From positions 1-64,000 of the forward strand of contig JAVYIG010007909.1 of NCBI GenBank assembly GCA_035222895.1: a DNA stretch of 64,000 bases, in the 5' to 3' direction. Made by a program: the position numbers and the translations under genes. Below are positions 34,401 through 43,599 of the stretch, piece after piece (position 1 is the stretch's first letter; the number at the start of each line of letters is the position of its first letter). Below the pieces are notes generated by a model. It saw only the letters and a list, made by a program, of their open reading frames with translations. It was not told the DNA's origin and searched no databases. This DNA comes from Strongylocentrotus droebachiensis (taxonomy: Eukaryota > Echinodermata > Echinoidea > Camarodonta > Strongylocentrotidae).

Positions 34401-35236
34401 TACATTTCAATATCTCTTAAAAAATTTCATTTTTGGCATCATAGAAAAAAATATTCTTAAACAAATACTTTGAGAGCAGGGTAATGTTAATTTTGTTTGC
34501 TGATGTATATTCAATTTCATTCCATATCTTTGACATCAATGAAAGAGGATTAAAGTAAGTAAACAATATTAATGGTTGTAATAATACCTATGATTGCAAC
34601 AATAGTACTTTTAAGAATCACTTAATCATACACAAAACATATATTTGGTAATTGTGCAAATAGGCCTAGACGAAGAAATAAAGCTAATGTAACTAATAAC
34701 ACTAACTTCCGTTTAAAACCTAATCTTTTTTGTTGGTACTAATAACTTTATTTTTTAAACTAAAGCCCTTTTTGTGGGCAAAAAGAAAATCCATCGGCAT
34801 CGTGATAATTACAACACTATCAAATTAGCTATGATTGAGTATTTCTCGTTGGTTTGCAATTATGCAATATTTAGTAAAGCCCATCAATTTCCTTTGGACA
34901 AAATTGATTTGAATTCAATCATATTAATACTTTTAAAAAACTTGCTAACTTATTCTTCAGTGATTGTTTGAAAACAAAAATGCTGAGAATTGTATACCTT
35001 ATATCAAAAAGAAATATGAGAAGAGAATGGCCTTACTTCATAGGTTGTGGGCCGGTATTGTAGGCGCTGAGGTGCACTGGTGTATGGTTGCTGTCGTAAC
35101 CCGGTAAAGATGAGTGAGCTGGTAGTGAGTGGGACGGGATCAATGTTCGTTCCCCCGGTCCACAGGGAGGGCTACGTGGGCGATACGGTGAAGGCTCCAG
35201 CGGGCCCGAGCTAGAATAATACAGTTTTTCCATCAT
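12892..35236 (-). CDS. glass: Glass-type five-zinc-finger transcription factor (whole gene, six coding exons)
   Basis: Joined minus-strand exons: 35236-35037, 19713-19505, 16623-16544, 15897-15477, 14865-14657, 13104-12892. All phases agree, giving 1332 nt and 443 residues. Residues 1-300 are Pro/His/Ser-rich and lack known domains. Residues 308-440 are five C2H2 fingers joined by TH-SGE(K/R)P linkers. Finger 1 ([21 protein letters not shown] minus its last residue fits the family), [19 protein letters not shown] in finger 3-4 and [20 protein letters not shown] in finger 5 are the hallmark of Drosophila Glass. Glass is a nuclear DNA-binding protein that drives photoreceptor differentiation in insects and is found in other invertebrates. 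Here the family assignment is seen in the sequence; a photoreceptor role is inference. The fingers sit at the very C-terminus with three residues after the last histidine, as in the family. Confidence 0.93.
14145..14600 (+). repeat. Interspersed repeat J, copy 1 (glass intron 5)
   Basis: About 450 bp here match the reverse complement of 63520-63960 along their length, e.g. CATGTTTGTCCTATCTGTG, CTTTGGTAATAA and CGTTTTGAGGGAAGTT in order. No terminal repeats or coding content were identified, so the type of element is unknown. Confidence 0.65.
14657..14865 (-). CDS. glass: glass coding exon 5 (fingers 1, 2 and first part of 3)
   Basis: Acceptor TTTGCAG, donor GTGAGA. Residues 305-373. Finger 1 has C308/C311/H324/H328, finger 2 C336/C339/H352/H356, finger 3 C364/C367 and ends at FSQ. 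The exon closes in phase 0 inside finger 3, and exon 6 resumes with [11 protein letters not shown]. Confidence 0.95.
15175..15290 (+). repeat. tRNA-like SINE head, degenerate (glass intron 4)
   Basis: TGGTTCAGGGGATAGG resembles an A box and GTTCAAATCACTGTC a B box about 55 bp on. Pairing of the arms is poor, so it is a decayed tRNA-derived sequence, not a tRNA gene. Confidence 0.4.
15477..15897 (-). CDS. glass: glass coding exon 4
   Basis: Acceptor CATAATAG, preceded by a (CT)n tract acting as polypyrimidine tract. Residues 164-303: [16 protein letters not shown], a Ser/His/Thr-rich part, [15 protein letters not shown], a run of eight prolines, and a basic end ([10 protein letters not shown]) that could serve nuclear import. 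The GTAAGC donor lies one base into a Ser codon. An alternative acceptor at CATCAG a few bases on would break the frame, so the upstream one is chosen. Confidence 0.85.
16117..16137. repeat. G homopolymer in glass intron 3
   Basis: A run of about 16 G stands alone in AT-rich intronic DNA, with no terminal repeats around it. Confidence 0.6.
16544..16623 (-). CDS. glass: glass coding exon 3
   Basis: An 80-nt exon between ACTCAG and a GTAAGT donor; completes an Asp codon and adds 26 residues (138-163) with repeated Gly-Tyr-Gly motifs (EGYGVQG, QGYGGSW). It is identified by matching phases on both sides rather than by homology, but the splice sites and phases fit exactly. Confidence 0.75.
19105..19205 (-). 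repeat. Possible retroelement 3' end with (CTTGAAA)n tail
   Basis: CAAGTTTCAAGTTTCAAGTTTA reads on the minus strand as a short tandem tail after an AT-rich stretch, in the style of non-LTR elements ending in oligomer tails. A similar structure lies at 19932-19985. No coding part was recognised. Confidence 0.3.
19505..19713 (-). CDS. glass: glass coding exon 2
   Basis: Starts in phase 2 after ..CCGAATAG, completing a Lys codon, then [18 protein letters not shown] and a His/Pro-rich stretch ([13 protein letters not shown]). It ends one base into a codon before a GTAT donor. Residues 68-136. Confidence 0.85.
19932..20040 (-). repeat. Possible retroelement 3' end with (CTCAAA)n tail
   Basis: Three to four TTTGAG units at 19932-19958 form a minus-strand CTCAAA tail next to a TTTCACATTTCACATGC body. 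This is typical of CR1/L2-like 3' ends, but no reverse transcriptase sequence was seen nearby. Confidence 0.3.
21105..21258. repeat. (TTTA)n / (TTCA)n microsatellite
   Basis: Imperfect ATTT and ATTC tetranucleotide repeats over about 150 bp. Confidence 0.8.
21995..22517 (+). mobile_element. hAT-type poly-G element, complete, with perfect 8-bp target duplication
   Basis: The ends CAGGGGCGTACGCAGG and CCTGCGTACGCCCCTG are inverted repeats, and CCTGCAAC flanks both sides exactly (21987-21994 and 22518-22525). The interior is built of a tandem module: CCGAAAAGTCGCTCAGT, a G run (about 30, then about 52), TAAGCGGACAC, a T run, and a CAAAAA stretch; it occurs twice with a third partial unit. There is no coding capacity. 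It inserted into a Penelope-like fragment. The complete copy at 1501-1969 and the end at 1-80 belong to the same family. Confidence 0.85.
22518..23010 (+). mobile_element. Penelope-like retroelement, broken 3' coding end
   Basis: Translated pieces in different frames resemble, in order, the region before the endonuclease (CNP-like [13 protein letters not shown]), the GIY-YIG endonuclease entry ([18 protein letters not shown], with the LYVG motif and a Cys-x-x-Cys before it), and the C-terminal part ([19 protein letters not shown]). This order is that of Penelope-like elements, whose reverse transcriptase is followed by a GIY-YIG nuclease. The copy is old and broken in several places; no reverse transcriptase region was identified. 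The hAT element at 21995-22517 interrupts it on the left. Confidence 0.6.
23020..23330 (+). repeat. Pyrimidine-rich tract ending in a T run
   Basis: CT-rich DNA follows the Penelope-like fragment, ending in about 19 T near 23308-23326. The 120-138-residue hydrophobic open frames here reflect T/C-rich codons (Phe, Ser, Leu) and are not genes. Confidence 0.6.
26005..26090. repeat. (CT)n microsatellite
   Basis: CTCCCTCTCT-type repeat about 85 bp long in glass intron 1. Confidence 0.8.
27062..27096. repeat. G homopolymer in glass intron 1
   Basis: About 17 G in a row (27080-27096) within AT-rich intron sequence. Confidence 0.6.
27718..27945. repeat. (TTN)n trinucleotide microsatellite
   Basis: GTTGTT/CTTCTT units pass into ATT/ATC units over some 230 bp. 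The minus-strand Asn-rich frame across it is a by-product. Confidence 0.8.
31118..31232. repeat. (CT)n microsatellite
   Basis: CT-rich repeat with CTCTGTCTCT units. A shorter similar tract is at 31695-31735. Confidence 0.8.
33240..33440. repeat. (ATT)n/(ATC)n microsatellite
   Basis: Mixed ATTATT and ATCATT units over about 200 bp in glass intron 1. Confidence 0.75.
35037..35236 (-). CDS. glass: glass coding exon 1
   Basis: Begins with two adjacent ATGs ([10 protein letters not shown]) and encodes 66 codons plus two bases, rich in Pro and Ser, before a GTAAGG donor at 35031-35036. The first in-frame ATG is taken as the start; only one residue is at stake. Composition is much more GC-rich than the flanks, supporting coding status. 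Confidence 0.85.
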
Positions 35237-37984
35237 TTTAATTCACAAAGTCACAATTTCGGAGACAAATGCCAGGTGTGGTGATGATCGGAATATACTT
35301 TGGCAAAGGTTGCATACGACGTTGAGCGAGATACTATCAGCAATACCTCAAATTAAAGATGAAGGAATTTTAAACGGAACCATTTCCGGCGTGATTTGTT
35401 AGCACAATATATTGAACAAATAAGAAAATATCAGGTACGAATTTAACGGGTTTGATTTATTCAAACGAAATATGCATATAGGCGATTATTAAACGAAACT
35501 TTTCATTTTCAAAAGTAAAAGTCACAGTGTTGTGCCGCCAGGTCAAGAATTAATATATATATTTATTAAGATGGTTTGAAACAGGTGTCCAGCATGTGAA
35601 ACAAAAGTGTTCCGTTTTTCTCAAGAGTCGCTTGTTGTATTGTCCAACCGCTAACTACCATCTCTTTCCGTTATTTGTTGCTCTCTGCTTCTGTGCATTC
35701 ATCTCGAGAAAATCAGAGCCAGCTTTCGATCCGATATATACCGTTAGATTCAATTCGAACCCCCCACAAATGAGGGATAAGTCCCTGCATTGTAATACCA
35801 CTCGACGCGTAAATGAACAAGATGTACGTATTCATTGAGAAGAAAGACTGACCAGAAAGCTTAGACTGGTGGCGTTTATATCTTCCACTGGTCCCTGTTA
35901 ATCCCCGGATTCAGGAACAGTTCTTTGAGAACATGCTGTTTGCTTTTCATTCACGGGCAAAGCTTCTGTATTCTTTGAGGAATCCCAAACGCCCTTTGAA
36001 AGCGGTCTCCCCAAAAGAGAGAGGAAAGTAAAGAGGGATATTTAGAAGGGGATAGACATGTTGAAATAATCTACCTTGAGTATTTAGGAATACTTGTTGC
36101 GTAGTGTGATGTGTATTAGGGCAATAATTAATTATGTCGTATGAAATAGGATGGTTTGTATTTTATCAATAATGAATAATTAATCAAACGGTTATATCCA
36201 TTTTTTCATTATGTGGAAGTTTGGAGAGAAGTATCTGTGTGAGAATACAATATACATGTATATATATTTAGGTGTGTGTTTGTGGGGGGGGGGTGGGAGG
36301 GGCCTTGAATTTTTTTCTCGAAAATTCAGGGTCAGGATCTACGATTTCGACAAGCTTTGATTTAAAGATAGCAACATCAATATTCGTCTTCAATAGTCAT
36401 GTACACATGCCTCATTTTACCTGAGCTTTCCATGACTACAATTGGAATTAATTTACTTATGAGATGAATGAGTGTGATTTAAAAAAATGCCTAGTCAACA
36501 GCAGGAAAAATTAATTAATGGCTTTTGTTGATTTATCTTAAAGTGTAGTATCATTACTTATGATCATTCATATCAAAATAAAGTTCGGACAAATAAAATG
36601 TAACTACTTGTTCAGAGTTATCCCCCATTAAATCGATTTGGAATTCGGGCAAGCTTCTACAAGCGATTGGATTAAAGGAACATAATAACGTTCTAATCTT
36701 GCGAGATAATTTTTTTTAAAGATGGGTAAAGTTGGTTCATAACCATGCTAACGAAGTGATGAGAGCATAAGAATAATGCATGAACGTCTTTTTACACACA
36801 ATTTATACCCCTTTACACTATTTGTTCAGATGTTGTTCTAACAGTATAGATGAAAGCAATACATCCATAGTTGTGAATCCTTCTTATTTTAATCGGATTC
36901 AAACTACAAACTGCCAAACTACCACAACTACCAACTAAGAAGGGACCAGTACATATTATTGTGCAATGCACGCTACACAATCGCAGCTGACAAGAGGTAA
37001 GGAGATTGATAATGGCGGGGGAAAAAATTTACTCTAGAACTTAGGGTCCACTAAGGTCCGATATTCATAATTTTGTTGTTGATGGTTACAAACAATCATG
37101 TGCATCAATTTTTGAATGACTTATAGCCCTTTACATAATATTACAAAAAAAACTTATTACAAAGGGAATTCATTTAAACGTCATAATTCAGCGATAAATC
37201 TGAGGAAAAACATCTAGTAAATTGTCACTTAAGCCTCCAATGCCGCATGCTGAAACCCCGGAAAAGATTTAAGGTTATAAACTGTCAGGGATTAAAAAGT
37301 CGTTAAGGGATTTAAAGTTATTGTCTTCGTCAACATTTTCGTCGTTGTTGATTTTTGATGCTGATGATGATGATGTTGTTCTTGTTGTAGTTGTTTTTGT
37401 GATAGTATTCTTTATTGTATTCATTCAATACATGTACATCATACAACTTATTTCAAATTACAATACATAACATGTAGAGTACACAATATATACAACTCAA
37501 TTATTTTGAATGAATAAATATTATCGTAATACCCCCCTCCCCTTTTTTTTTGATGAACTGTGAAGGATCGTCCTCATGACCATGTCTTGCGCTTAATAAT
37601 TGTGCCAAAATAATAGACACAAACAGGTTTGGAACAAAGTGATGATTATACTTTGCAAAGTATTGTTTTAGACTGGTAAACGGATAATACAATCACAATT
37701 TAAAAAAAAATCCAATATGAAAACAGGATGCAAGTCCTGTTAAAATAATTTTGATAAAAGCCACGGTGGTTTGTTCCACCTAATAAATCATCCGCACTGA
37801 GTAATGTCTGTTTTCCGAGACGCAATTAACCATATCAATATCAACAATGAATTTGATATTACCACACAAATTCATGATAATCATTGAAGTGTGAGATATT
37901 CTCTGCCAAAGGTTGATATCGTTAGGGTCAAATTCGACACAGCGATCTATTCCAGGTCAAACGTCTCGTAAAAAGATGTGATCC
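35237..37984. other. Upstream region of glass; no gene recognised
   Basis: This would contain the glass 5' UTR, promoter or further upstream noncoding exons. An AT run reading ATTAATATATATATTTATT on the minus strand near 35552-35572 could hold a TATA-like element about 320 bp before the ATG, but AT richness makes this weak. Open frames here (e.g. 35596-35838, 37501-37692) have no recognisable features. Confidence 0.35.
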
Positions 37985-38085
37985 AGGGGAGTTTTTCACA
38001 AAGACTATATCGACTTTAAGTTGGACTTACCTATGACAGGCCATTCATGCCACTGGTTGCTCTCACCATTGGTCTTTCAGTAGGC
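37985..38085 (+). repeat. End fragment of the TCACAAAG inverted-repeat family
   Basis: GGGGAGTTTTTCACAAAGAC followed by TTTAAGTTGGACTTA matches the left end of the elements at 11880 and 39588 with substitutions. A matching right end was not found, so it is a decayed or truncated copy. Confidence 0.45.
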
Positions 38086-38502
38086 TTGCGGTTGCACCAT
38101 GTGAGAGAGGGGGAGGATTGGGGAATCCTGAAAGGACTCTCGATAATCTTTCTTTCTTGAGTGTGTAGTCCTGAAAGCTATTAATTAAAATAAATGTACA
38201 GTAAACTTCGTCATGTTTATGGAGAAAACGGTTGACCTCAAATCTATTTCAGTAATATGTAACTGGAGTATAATTTGCGATGTGGTTTCTATTTTTATCT
38301 TACTTTTAAGCACATAGAATAAGGTGTAATTAAGGATATATCAATAAGGACATGCATTGGTAAAAAAATTGGGCCATTTTCTTTACATTCCTATGATTGT
38401 ATTCTATCTCGGATTGATAAGAACAGTAAAACTGAACGCCATTTCTTTCGATCGTCGGCACAGATAGCATTATGTCTTTATTCAAAGATATTTTATCTTT
38501 AT

Positions 38503-38545
38503 AGCTCCTCCCCACCCAGGTGTATAAATGGGTAATACGTACGAT
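38503..38545 (+). repeat. SINE body fragment
   Basis: CCCACCCAGGTGTATAAATG resembles the body of the SINE at 43600-43775 (ACCCAGGTGTGATATGGGT on its strand). Only this short piece is recognisable. Confidence 0.35.
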
Positions 38546-38692
38546 CTGTTTAAGTGCTTGTGGTTAGATAAGATGTGACGACTGACTGGAGTTGCCCCTC
38601 AATGAAGTAGAGAATGTCTACTGTCAAGCGGAATTGAAACTGAATCCAATGGTCTGGGGTATTAATATTTAGTAAAGCGCATTTACAAACTT

Positions 38693-39262
38693 TGAAAATG
38701 GAATACACCACAAAAGAAGAAGTTATGATGAGAGTAAAAGCAGGATGAATGAACTTTGGAAGATACAAAGACTGTTGACCGACAAAAACATACCCATGTC
38801 ACTAAGAAGAAGAATGTTCAACCAATGCATTCTAACAACTATGACATATGGATCATAAACATGGTCATTGACAAAGGATCTAGAACAGAAGCTTGTGACT
38901 ACTCAACGAGCTATGGAGAGAAAGATGTCGCATTTATCTCTGCGAGACAAAATCAATCACAAAGTCATACGCCAGAAAACAAAGGTTAAAGACACCATGG
39001 AGAAAGTCAGAGAATCAAAGTGGAGATAGGGTGGGCATGTAGCAAGACTTCAGGACAATAGATGGACAATAGAATGGCAACCAAGGGTGGGAAAGAGAAG
39101 AAGAGGAAGGCAGAAGAGAGGATGGAGAGATGACCTAACATCATACATGGGAACGGCCGCTTGGACTAGGACAGCTAGAGACAGAAGAGAATGGAAATGT
39201 TATGAGGAGGGCTATTTCCAACGTCTGGATGAACTATAGCCTGATAGATAGATAGATAGATT
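38693..39262 (+). mobile_element. RTE-like LINE, 3' end of reverse transcriptase ORF plus (GATA)n tail
   Basis: From 38751 one frame runs 163 codons to TAG at 39237-39239 and matches the end of RTE-type polyproteins: TDKNIPMSLRRRMFNQCILT, TMTYGS, LEQKLVTTQRAMERKM, the KWR.GGHVARLQDNRW block, EWQPRVGKRRRGRQKRGWRD and DRREWK. Two codons are now stops (TAA at the TYGx position where Cys/Glu is usual, TAG where Trp is usual), and the FGRYKD motif just upstream is in another frame. A GATA microsatellite tail (39241-39262) follows, typical of RTE elements, which lack poly(A). It is a dead, 5'-truncated copy. Confidence 0.8.
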
Positions 39263-39587
39263 TACTAGCTATTCGTAACCATGGTAACTGGTAAGGCTTT
39301 GCGAAATGAAACAAAACATTAACACAAATCAAGCCGAATAACCTGTTGTTAATGTCAGTTTTACTTTAAACTTAATTTGACGTTTTGCATCAAGTTGATC
39401 TAGATTCCAGCTTGCCGATTATACAAAAAAAAACTCCGAGAATATAACCATTTTCTTGCAAGAATATAAAACGTCTATAGATAATACGCAAAGCAATGCC
39501 TACTTTGACAGGTGTTTGGATAGTGTATACAATCATCCGCCATACTTGTAGGCAGTTTAAATTGTCTATGGGTTGATGTGTGACATA

Positions 39588-39906
39588 CAAGGGGGGGGGG
39601 GGGGTCACAAAGATTCTAAGTCAAACTTAACTCTAAGTTGGACTCAAAAATTATTGAGAGCCATTTGTAGCCTTATAATGAAATATATTAAAAAGCAAAA
39701 TGTCCAGTATTTTAGACTTTTCATAAAGTCCACACTAAGAACATGAAATCTCCCATGATAATAACAAAATATGACTGATTTGAATCAACATTTTATGCCT
39801 TTAAAATTACTTTTACAAAACATTTTCAAAGATGCTAACGGCTTTCCATAATTGTTAAGTCCAACTTAGAGATAAGTTCAACTAAGGATCTTTGTGAAAC
39901 ACCCCC
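39588..39906. mobile_element. TIR element with TCACAAAG ends, copy 2
   Basis: Same structure as 11880-12195: TCACAAAGATTCTAAGTC at the left after a G run, the shared middle AGAGCCATTTGTAGCCTTA and GCTAACGGCTTTCCATAATT, then AGGATCTTTGTGAAACACCC at the right. The left tip has been altered by G-run expansion. It lies 58 bp before the hAT element. Confidence 0.75.
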
Positions 39907-40059
39907 TGGGTATTTATCCGAGTCACTGGTCACGTGATCTAATGTAGATAGTAAGTCATTCACACAGGGGTGTCGCTAACAGGCGGGGGGTATCGGGTGC
40001 GACACCCCCGCCTATCAGGTTATTGTCGGTAAAATTGCGCTACCGTCGGGGGGAAATGA

Positions 40060-40260
40060 GAAATATGAGAGGGAAAGGGAAAGAAAAGAAAAGAAAAGAA
40101 AGAAAGAGAAAGGAGAGAGAAGAGAAGAGAAGAAAGAAAGATAAAACAATATTAAAAAAAAGGAAAGAGAGGAAAAAAGGAAAAGAAAAGAAAGGAGAAG
40201 GAAGAAAAAGAGAAAATGAAACGAAAGAAACGGGGGGTGAAAGAGAGGAGAGAGAGGGGG
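40060..40260. repeat. AG-rich low-complexity tract
   Basis: GAAAAGAAAAG-type purine repeats. The 113-codon plus frame and 86-codon minus frame over it are compositional. Confidence 0.8.
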
Positions 40261-40373
40261 TTATTGGACGTCTCGTCGAGGGAGCAAGAGAGATACGCAT
40301 AAAAATGTTGATGTGTCGGGTCAGCTGTGTTGGTATTCTTGCTCGATCCTCGTGTACTATATAAATTATATCA

Positions 40374-40604
40374 ATGCAGAAGTTTGAACTCGGTGAGATG
40401 TATAATGTCTGTCGGCCATGGCCCTTACGCGCACTATTAAGTGTTGCAACGAATGAAAGGACTTTCAGTGTCTTGAACTTCGGTAATAATTTCTATAGAT
40501 CAACAATGGGTGACAGTTCACCAGATAATCTAATGATCTTAAGTTGTGAAAAGGATACTGATTACTTAAATCTGAGAGATGTTCTTGAAGATCGGTCTAA
40601 CTGA
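40374..40604 (+). pseudogene. hAT transposase C-terminal (dimerisation) fragment
   Basis: The 76-residue frame contains LLSVATNERTFSVLNFG and NNFYRSTMGDSSPDNLMIL, which correspond to the hAT C-terminal block (usual form: P.ATAERSFS.L..IK..LRSTM...RL..L..L). The spacing between the ERTFSVL and RSTMG motifs is right. Everything N-terminal to the block (RNase H-like catalytic core, BED finger) is missing, so it cannot be active. It ends ..LEDRSN-stop, near where family members end. Confidence 0.75.
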
Positions 40605-40800
40605 ATCCAGGGCAACATGATTATACCCTATACATAATAACACTCTATATAGAAATTCCACTGACAGATGGGATAACCATTTGAGTTATCTCTTGTTTAT
40701 ATCAAAGTCTTTTCTTAGAGTTTAGTCTCCCTTGAATTTTTCTGGACATTTCTGGTTCTGGTCCTTCTGGACGCAATCATATATAATGATACTGTATGAT

Positions 40801-40890
40801 ACCACCCTCTGGGACGACTACCCCCGGGGCAACTACCCCCTGACAACTACCCCCAGACAACTACACCCTAGGAAAACTACCCCCTATGAC
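40801..40890. repeat. Minisatellite of ACTACCCCC units
   Basis: Five or six units of the form GACAACTACCCCC, 12-17 bp apart, some reading AACTACCCCC or ACTACACCC. It lies inside the hAT element. Confidence 0.75.
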
Positions 40891-41392
40891 AGTAGGATTG
40901 GTTAAAAAGGACTGTTAATTAGCTTGATTTCAGAATGGCAGATCGAAATTTAGTCTGTGATAATCTTTGGATAATTAAAAAGTTGATCATGAGTTCTATT
41001 AATACCTTCGAGACGGATCTTTAAAATACAATAAATCTTTTGATAAATCGTTCAGTAAATAAATAACCAAAATCATGTAATAGCTTAATTGAAAAAGAAA
41101 AAACATCTGTGTGATCTTGTATTATTTGCATCATTGGCGTGTGATTTTTTGAGTGCAAAAAATTATACCCCCAGTAACCCCCCACACATTGGAAGGTACA
41201 GAGCGTGGAGTAGGTAGAGCATACATAGGACTTTGAAAGAAACTCTCCTAAAGTCCAAGTAAGATTTGTGGGTACTCAGAAAAAGTAGGAGTACACAGGT
41301 TGGCGGGTCGTGTGTGTGTGCGAGTGTGTGGTGGGGGTAGTCAACTCGATCAGCCCATAATTATGGCATTGGCATTCACACAGATCTACAAG

Positions 41393-43032
41393 TTAGGGCC
41401 AAATAAATAAAAAAACATGTTTAGCGTCCTGTTTTTTCGAAAAATAGGAAGGAGGAGGCCATATGGAAACGTTGTATCATCCGCTCAATCTGACTTGCGT
41501 GCATAGAACAAATAAGCATTTTTCCATGAAAAAGTGAAGTTTTCTAAAATGTGCGTTTCTTTCCAGCATTGGGGCGCCCGGAAATCACTCGGGTAACATT
41601 TCATAAAGTATAATATAAAAAAGACCATATGCAAATTTTCTGAACTTTTGTCGGAAAAAATACATTTATCCAGCACAATGTCGTCTCTTTTTGCGTTGGA
41701 GAAGAGCAAATAGCGAGTTTCAATCACACTTTGGCCGCTCTCGCAAGCTCTCACTCGTTTCACTGTGGTCAAGAGACTTTGGGGCAAGCGGTTAATGAAA
41801 ATACTAATCGTTAGCTTTCTTCTGGTATCAAACTTGTTTTGATTGATTGTATAATTTTGTCGGAATAAAGGAAACAAAAAGGCTCGACCAATAACTTATC
41901 AGGGTCTGAATTGACCTTTTGACCTTGAATTCCCTGATGCAAGCGCACTAATGACGTCATCTTAGCTAAATCGGTGTCTTTTATCGTAAAGTGCGACACT
42001 TTCACAATGTTTATACATCTTTTTTTTAATTATTAATACGATAAAACATATTTTTTTCTGATATCACTGAAGTTTTGGGTTTTATTTAATGAGTAATTTT
42101 AAAATAAGACCCATTTTACTGTTTTAATTTACTGGATCGTACCATTAAATTCGCAGGGTAGAAAGATATGCATTTTCCAACCGCGCCAAATTTAATTTAC
42201 GTTCCGACATTCTGTTAAATGGGTTCGTGTTGCTTTCTGCTCCAACAAACGTCCACATGTGGAGTGGTTTATCAACTAAATTATTCAAATTTATGGATGC
42301 TTCCTAGCTTCCCAGGTGTTTGTGTTGCTGTTGAAGCATTTCATTCACCTGCTATCATTCTTTTTAGTCCAATTGCCAGAACGCAAATTTCATTTTGGTT
42401 TTCTAGTTTCATCGAAGTCGTTTATCAACTATATGTATTCAAATTTATGAATGCTTCCTCCCCAGGTGTGTTGTGGTGTTTATGCATTTAATTCACCTGT
42501 TATTATTCTTTGTACTCCAATTGTTAGAGTTAGAGTATGTTCTGCACAATAAAAACAATGTGTGTCCCTATTGTACAACGTAATGTGTTCCCTCATTTTG
42601 TAATAGTTAATTTACCCATTCACATAATGGAACTACCTGCCCGATGAAGCCAGTGGCCTGTGACCCCTGAGCACTCAACACCGTATGGGAGTCAGTTCGT
42701 GGTCAGATTCTTTTATGAGACAAATACAAGCAAACGTTTCCATATGCTTTTTTTTTCTTTTTTTTCTTTCAAAATGGCCGCTCAAAATGGCCGCTCGGTA
42801 CATTTTCCCTCACAGTTGGGCTATTTTTCAAGATGGCCGCCGACATTTTTTTTTAAAATCAGAAATAGATCCATTTAGCAGGGTTTTTCATGTTTTTTTC
42901 TTTAAAACAAAAACAAAAAAAAAAAAAAACACACATACAAATTAAAAAAATAAATAAATAAATAGGAGGCGGCCCCCAAAAAGGAAGCGGGCGGGGACGC
43001 TAAACATGTATATTTTTTTACATGGCCTAAAA
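41393..43032. mobile_element. Possible nested TIR element inside the hAT element
   Basis: ACATGTTTAGCGTCC at 41415-41429 is repeated in inverted form at about 43000-43014. Outside it both arms continue with A-rich DNA to a GGCC motif, and inside it AGGAGG and CATATGGAAACG recur inverted (41458-41472; 42733-42745). No clear target duplication was seen. A 130-codon minus frame (41485-41877) lies inside; it is unrecognised and may be chance. Confidence 0.45.
42262..42530 (+). repeat. ~153-bp tandem duplication
   Basis: TTTATCAACTA, TTCAAATTTATG, GATGCTTCCT/ AATGCTTCCT, CCCAGGTGT, ATTCACCTG and CCAATTG recur in the same order in two adjacent units starting near 42268 and 42420. Confidence 0.65.
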
Positions 43033-43599
43033 CAAATTAAATTAAATAGATCTTTGCGGGGAAAAGGGAAGTATCTTTTAGGTTCTGAAAGGTAGAAGTC
43101 ACAAAAGGTTATGAAGAAAATGAAAAAAGGGAAGTAAAAAATTCTTTTTACACCGTAAATTTTATACCCACAATTAATTTTTAAATGAAATGGTACATGT
43201 AATAGAAAAACGAAATTTGACTAAAATGGATTGGTCGTCAATTTATGGTTGGCATGGCAACCAGATATTGTGGATTTTTTTTTTCTTCGGTAGAATTTGA
43301 TTAAAAGGTGTAGAGGAGGGGCGAATAAAAAGGTGATCTGAGCACATCAGGTCCCGTGTGTATAGGGTTAACTTTATAGACATTGGCACATTGGCATTGA
43401 TATATTTGTCGGTAATTGGTGGCCTCTACACCCCTCCCCCCTCCCCCACACACACACTTTAAAAGGTCTAGTGACGCCCCTGCATTCACACCATAACTAG
43501 TATTGTAGTGCTTTGTTCTGAGATGCAAATGATTTTATAATAATTGTCTTTATCCAGTTGCCAAGGGAAACTCCAAATGCATCAATGTTATTCTTTAAG

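Larger units (their letters stand above)
19714..35036 (-). other. glass: glass intron 1 (15.3 kb)
   Basis: GTAAGG donor and CCGAATAG acceptor. The intron contains a poly-G hAT element, a Penelope-like fragment, several microsatellites and possible LINE tails, all listed separately. I saw no other convincing coding exon in it. Parts such as 23.5-26 kb and 28-31 kb hold no repeat I recognise and could include regulatory DNA, but sequence alone does not show it. Confidence 0.8.
39965..43482 (+). mobile_element. hAT element, 3.5 kb, degenerate, with 8-bp target duplications
   Basis: CATTCACA stands at 39957-39964 and again at 43483-43490. Between them the ends are CAGGGGTGTCGCTA and, inverted, CAGGGGCGTCACTA, a good hAT terminal pair. 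A transposase C-terminal remnant at 40374-40604 confirms the class. Other material has accumulated inside: an AG-rich tract (40060-40260), a CTACCCCC minisatellite, an inverted-repeat pair (41393-43032) and a ~153-bp duplication. The N-terminal transposase part is absent, since the remnant starts only 400 bp from the left end. Confidence 0.75.

Noticed and set aside
41373-41381. A third CATTCACAC inside the hAT element, possibly another border
   Set aside because: No CAGGG-type terminus adjoins it; the copies at 39957 and 43483 do adjoin matching ends.
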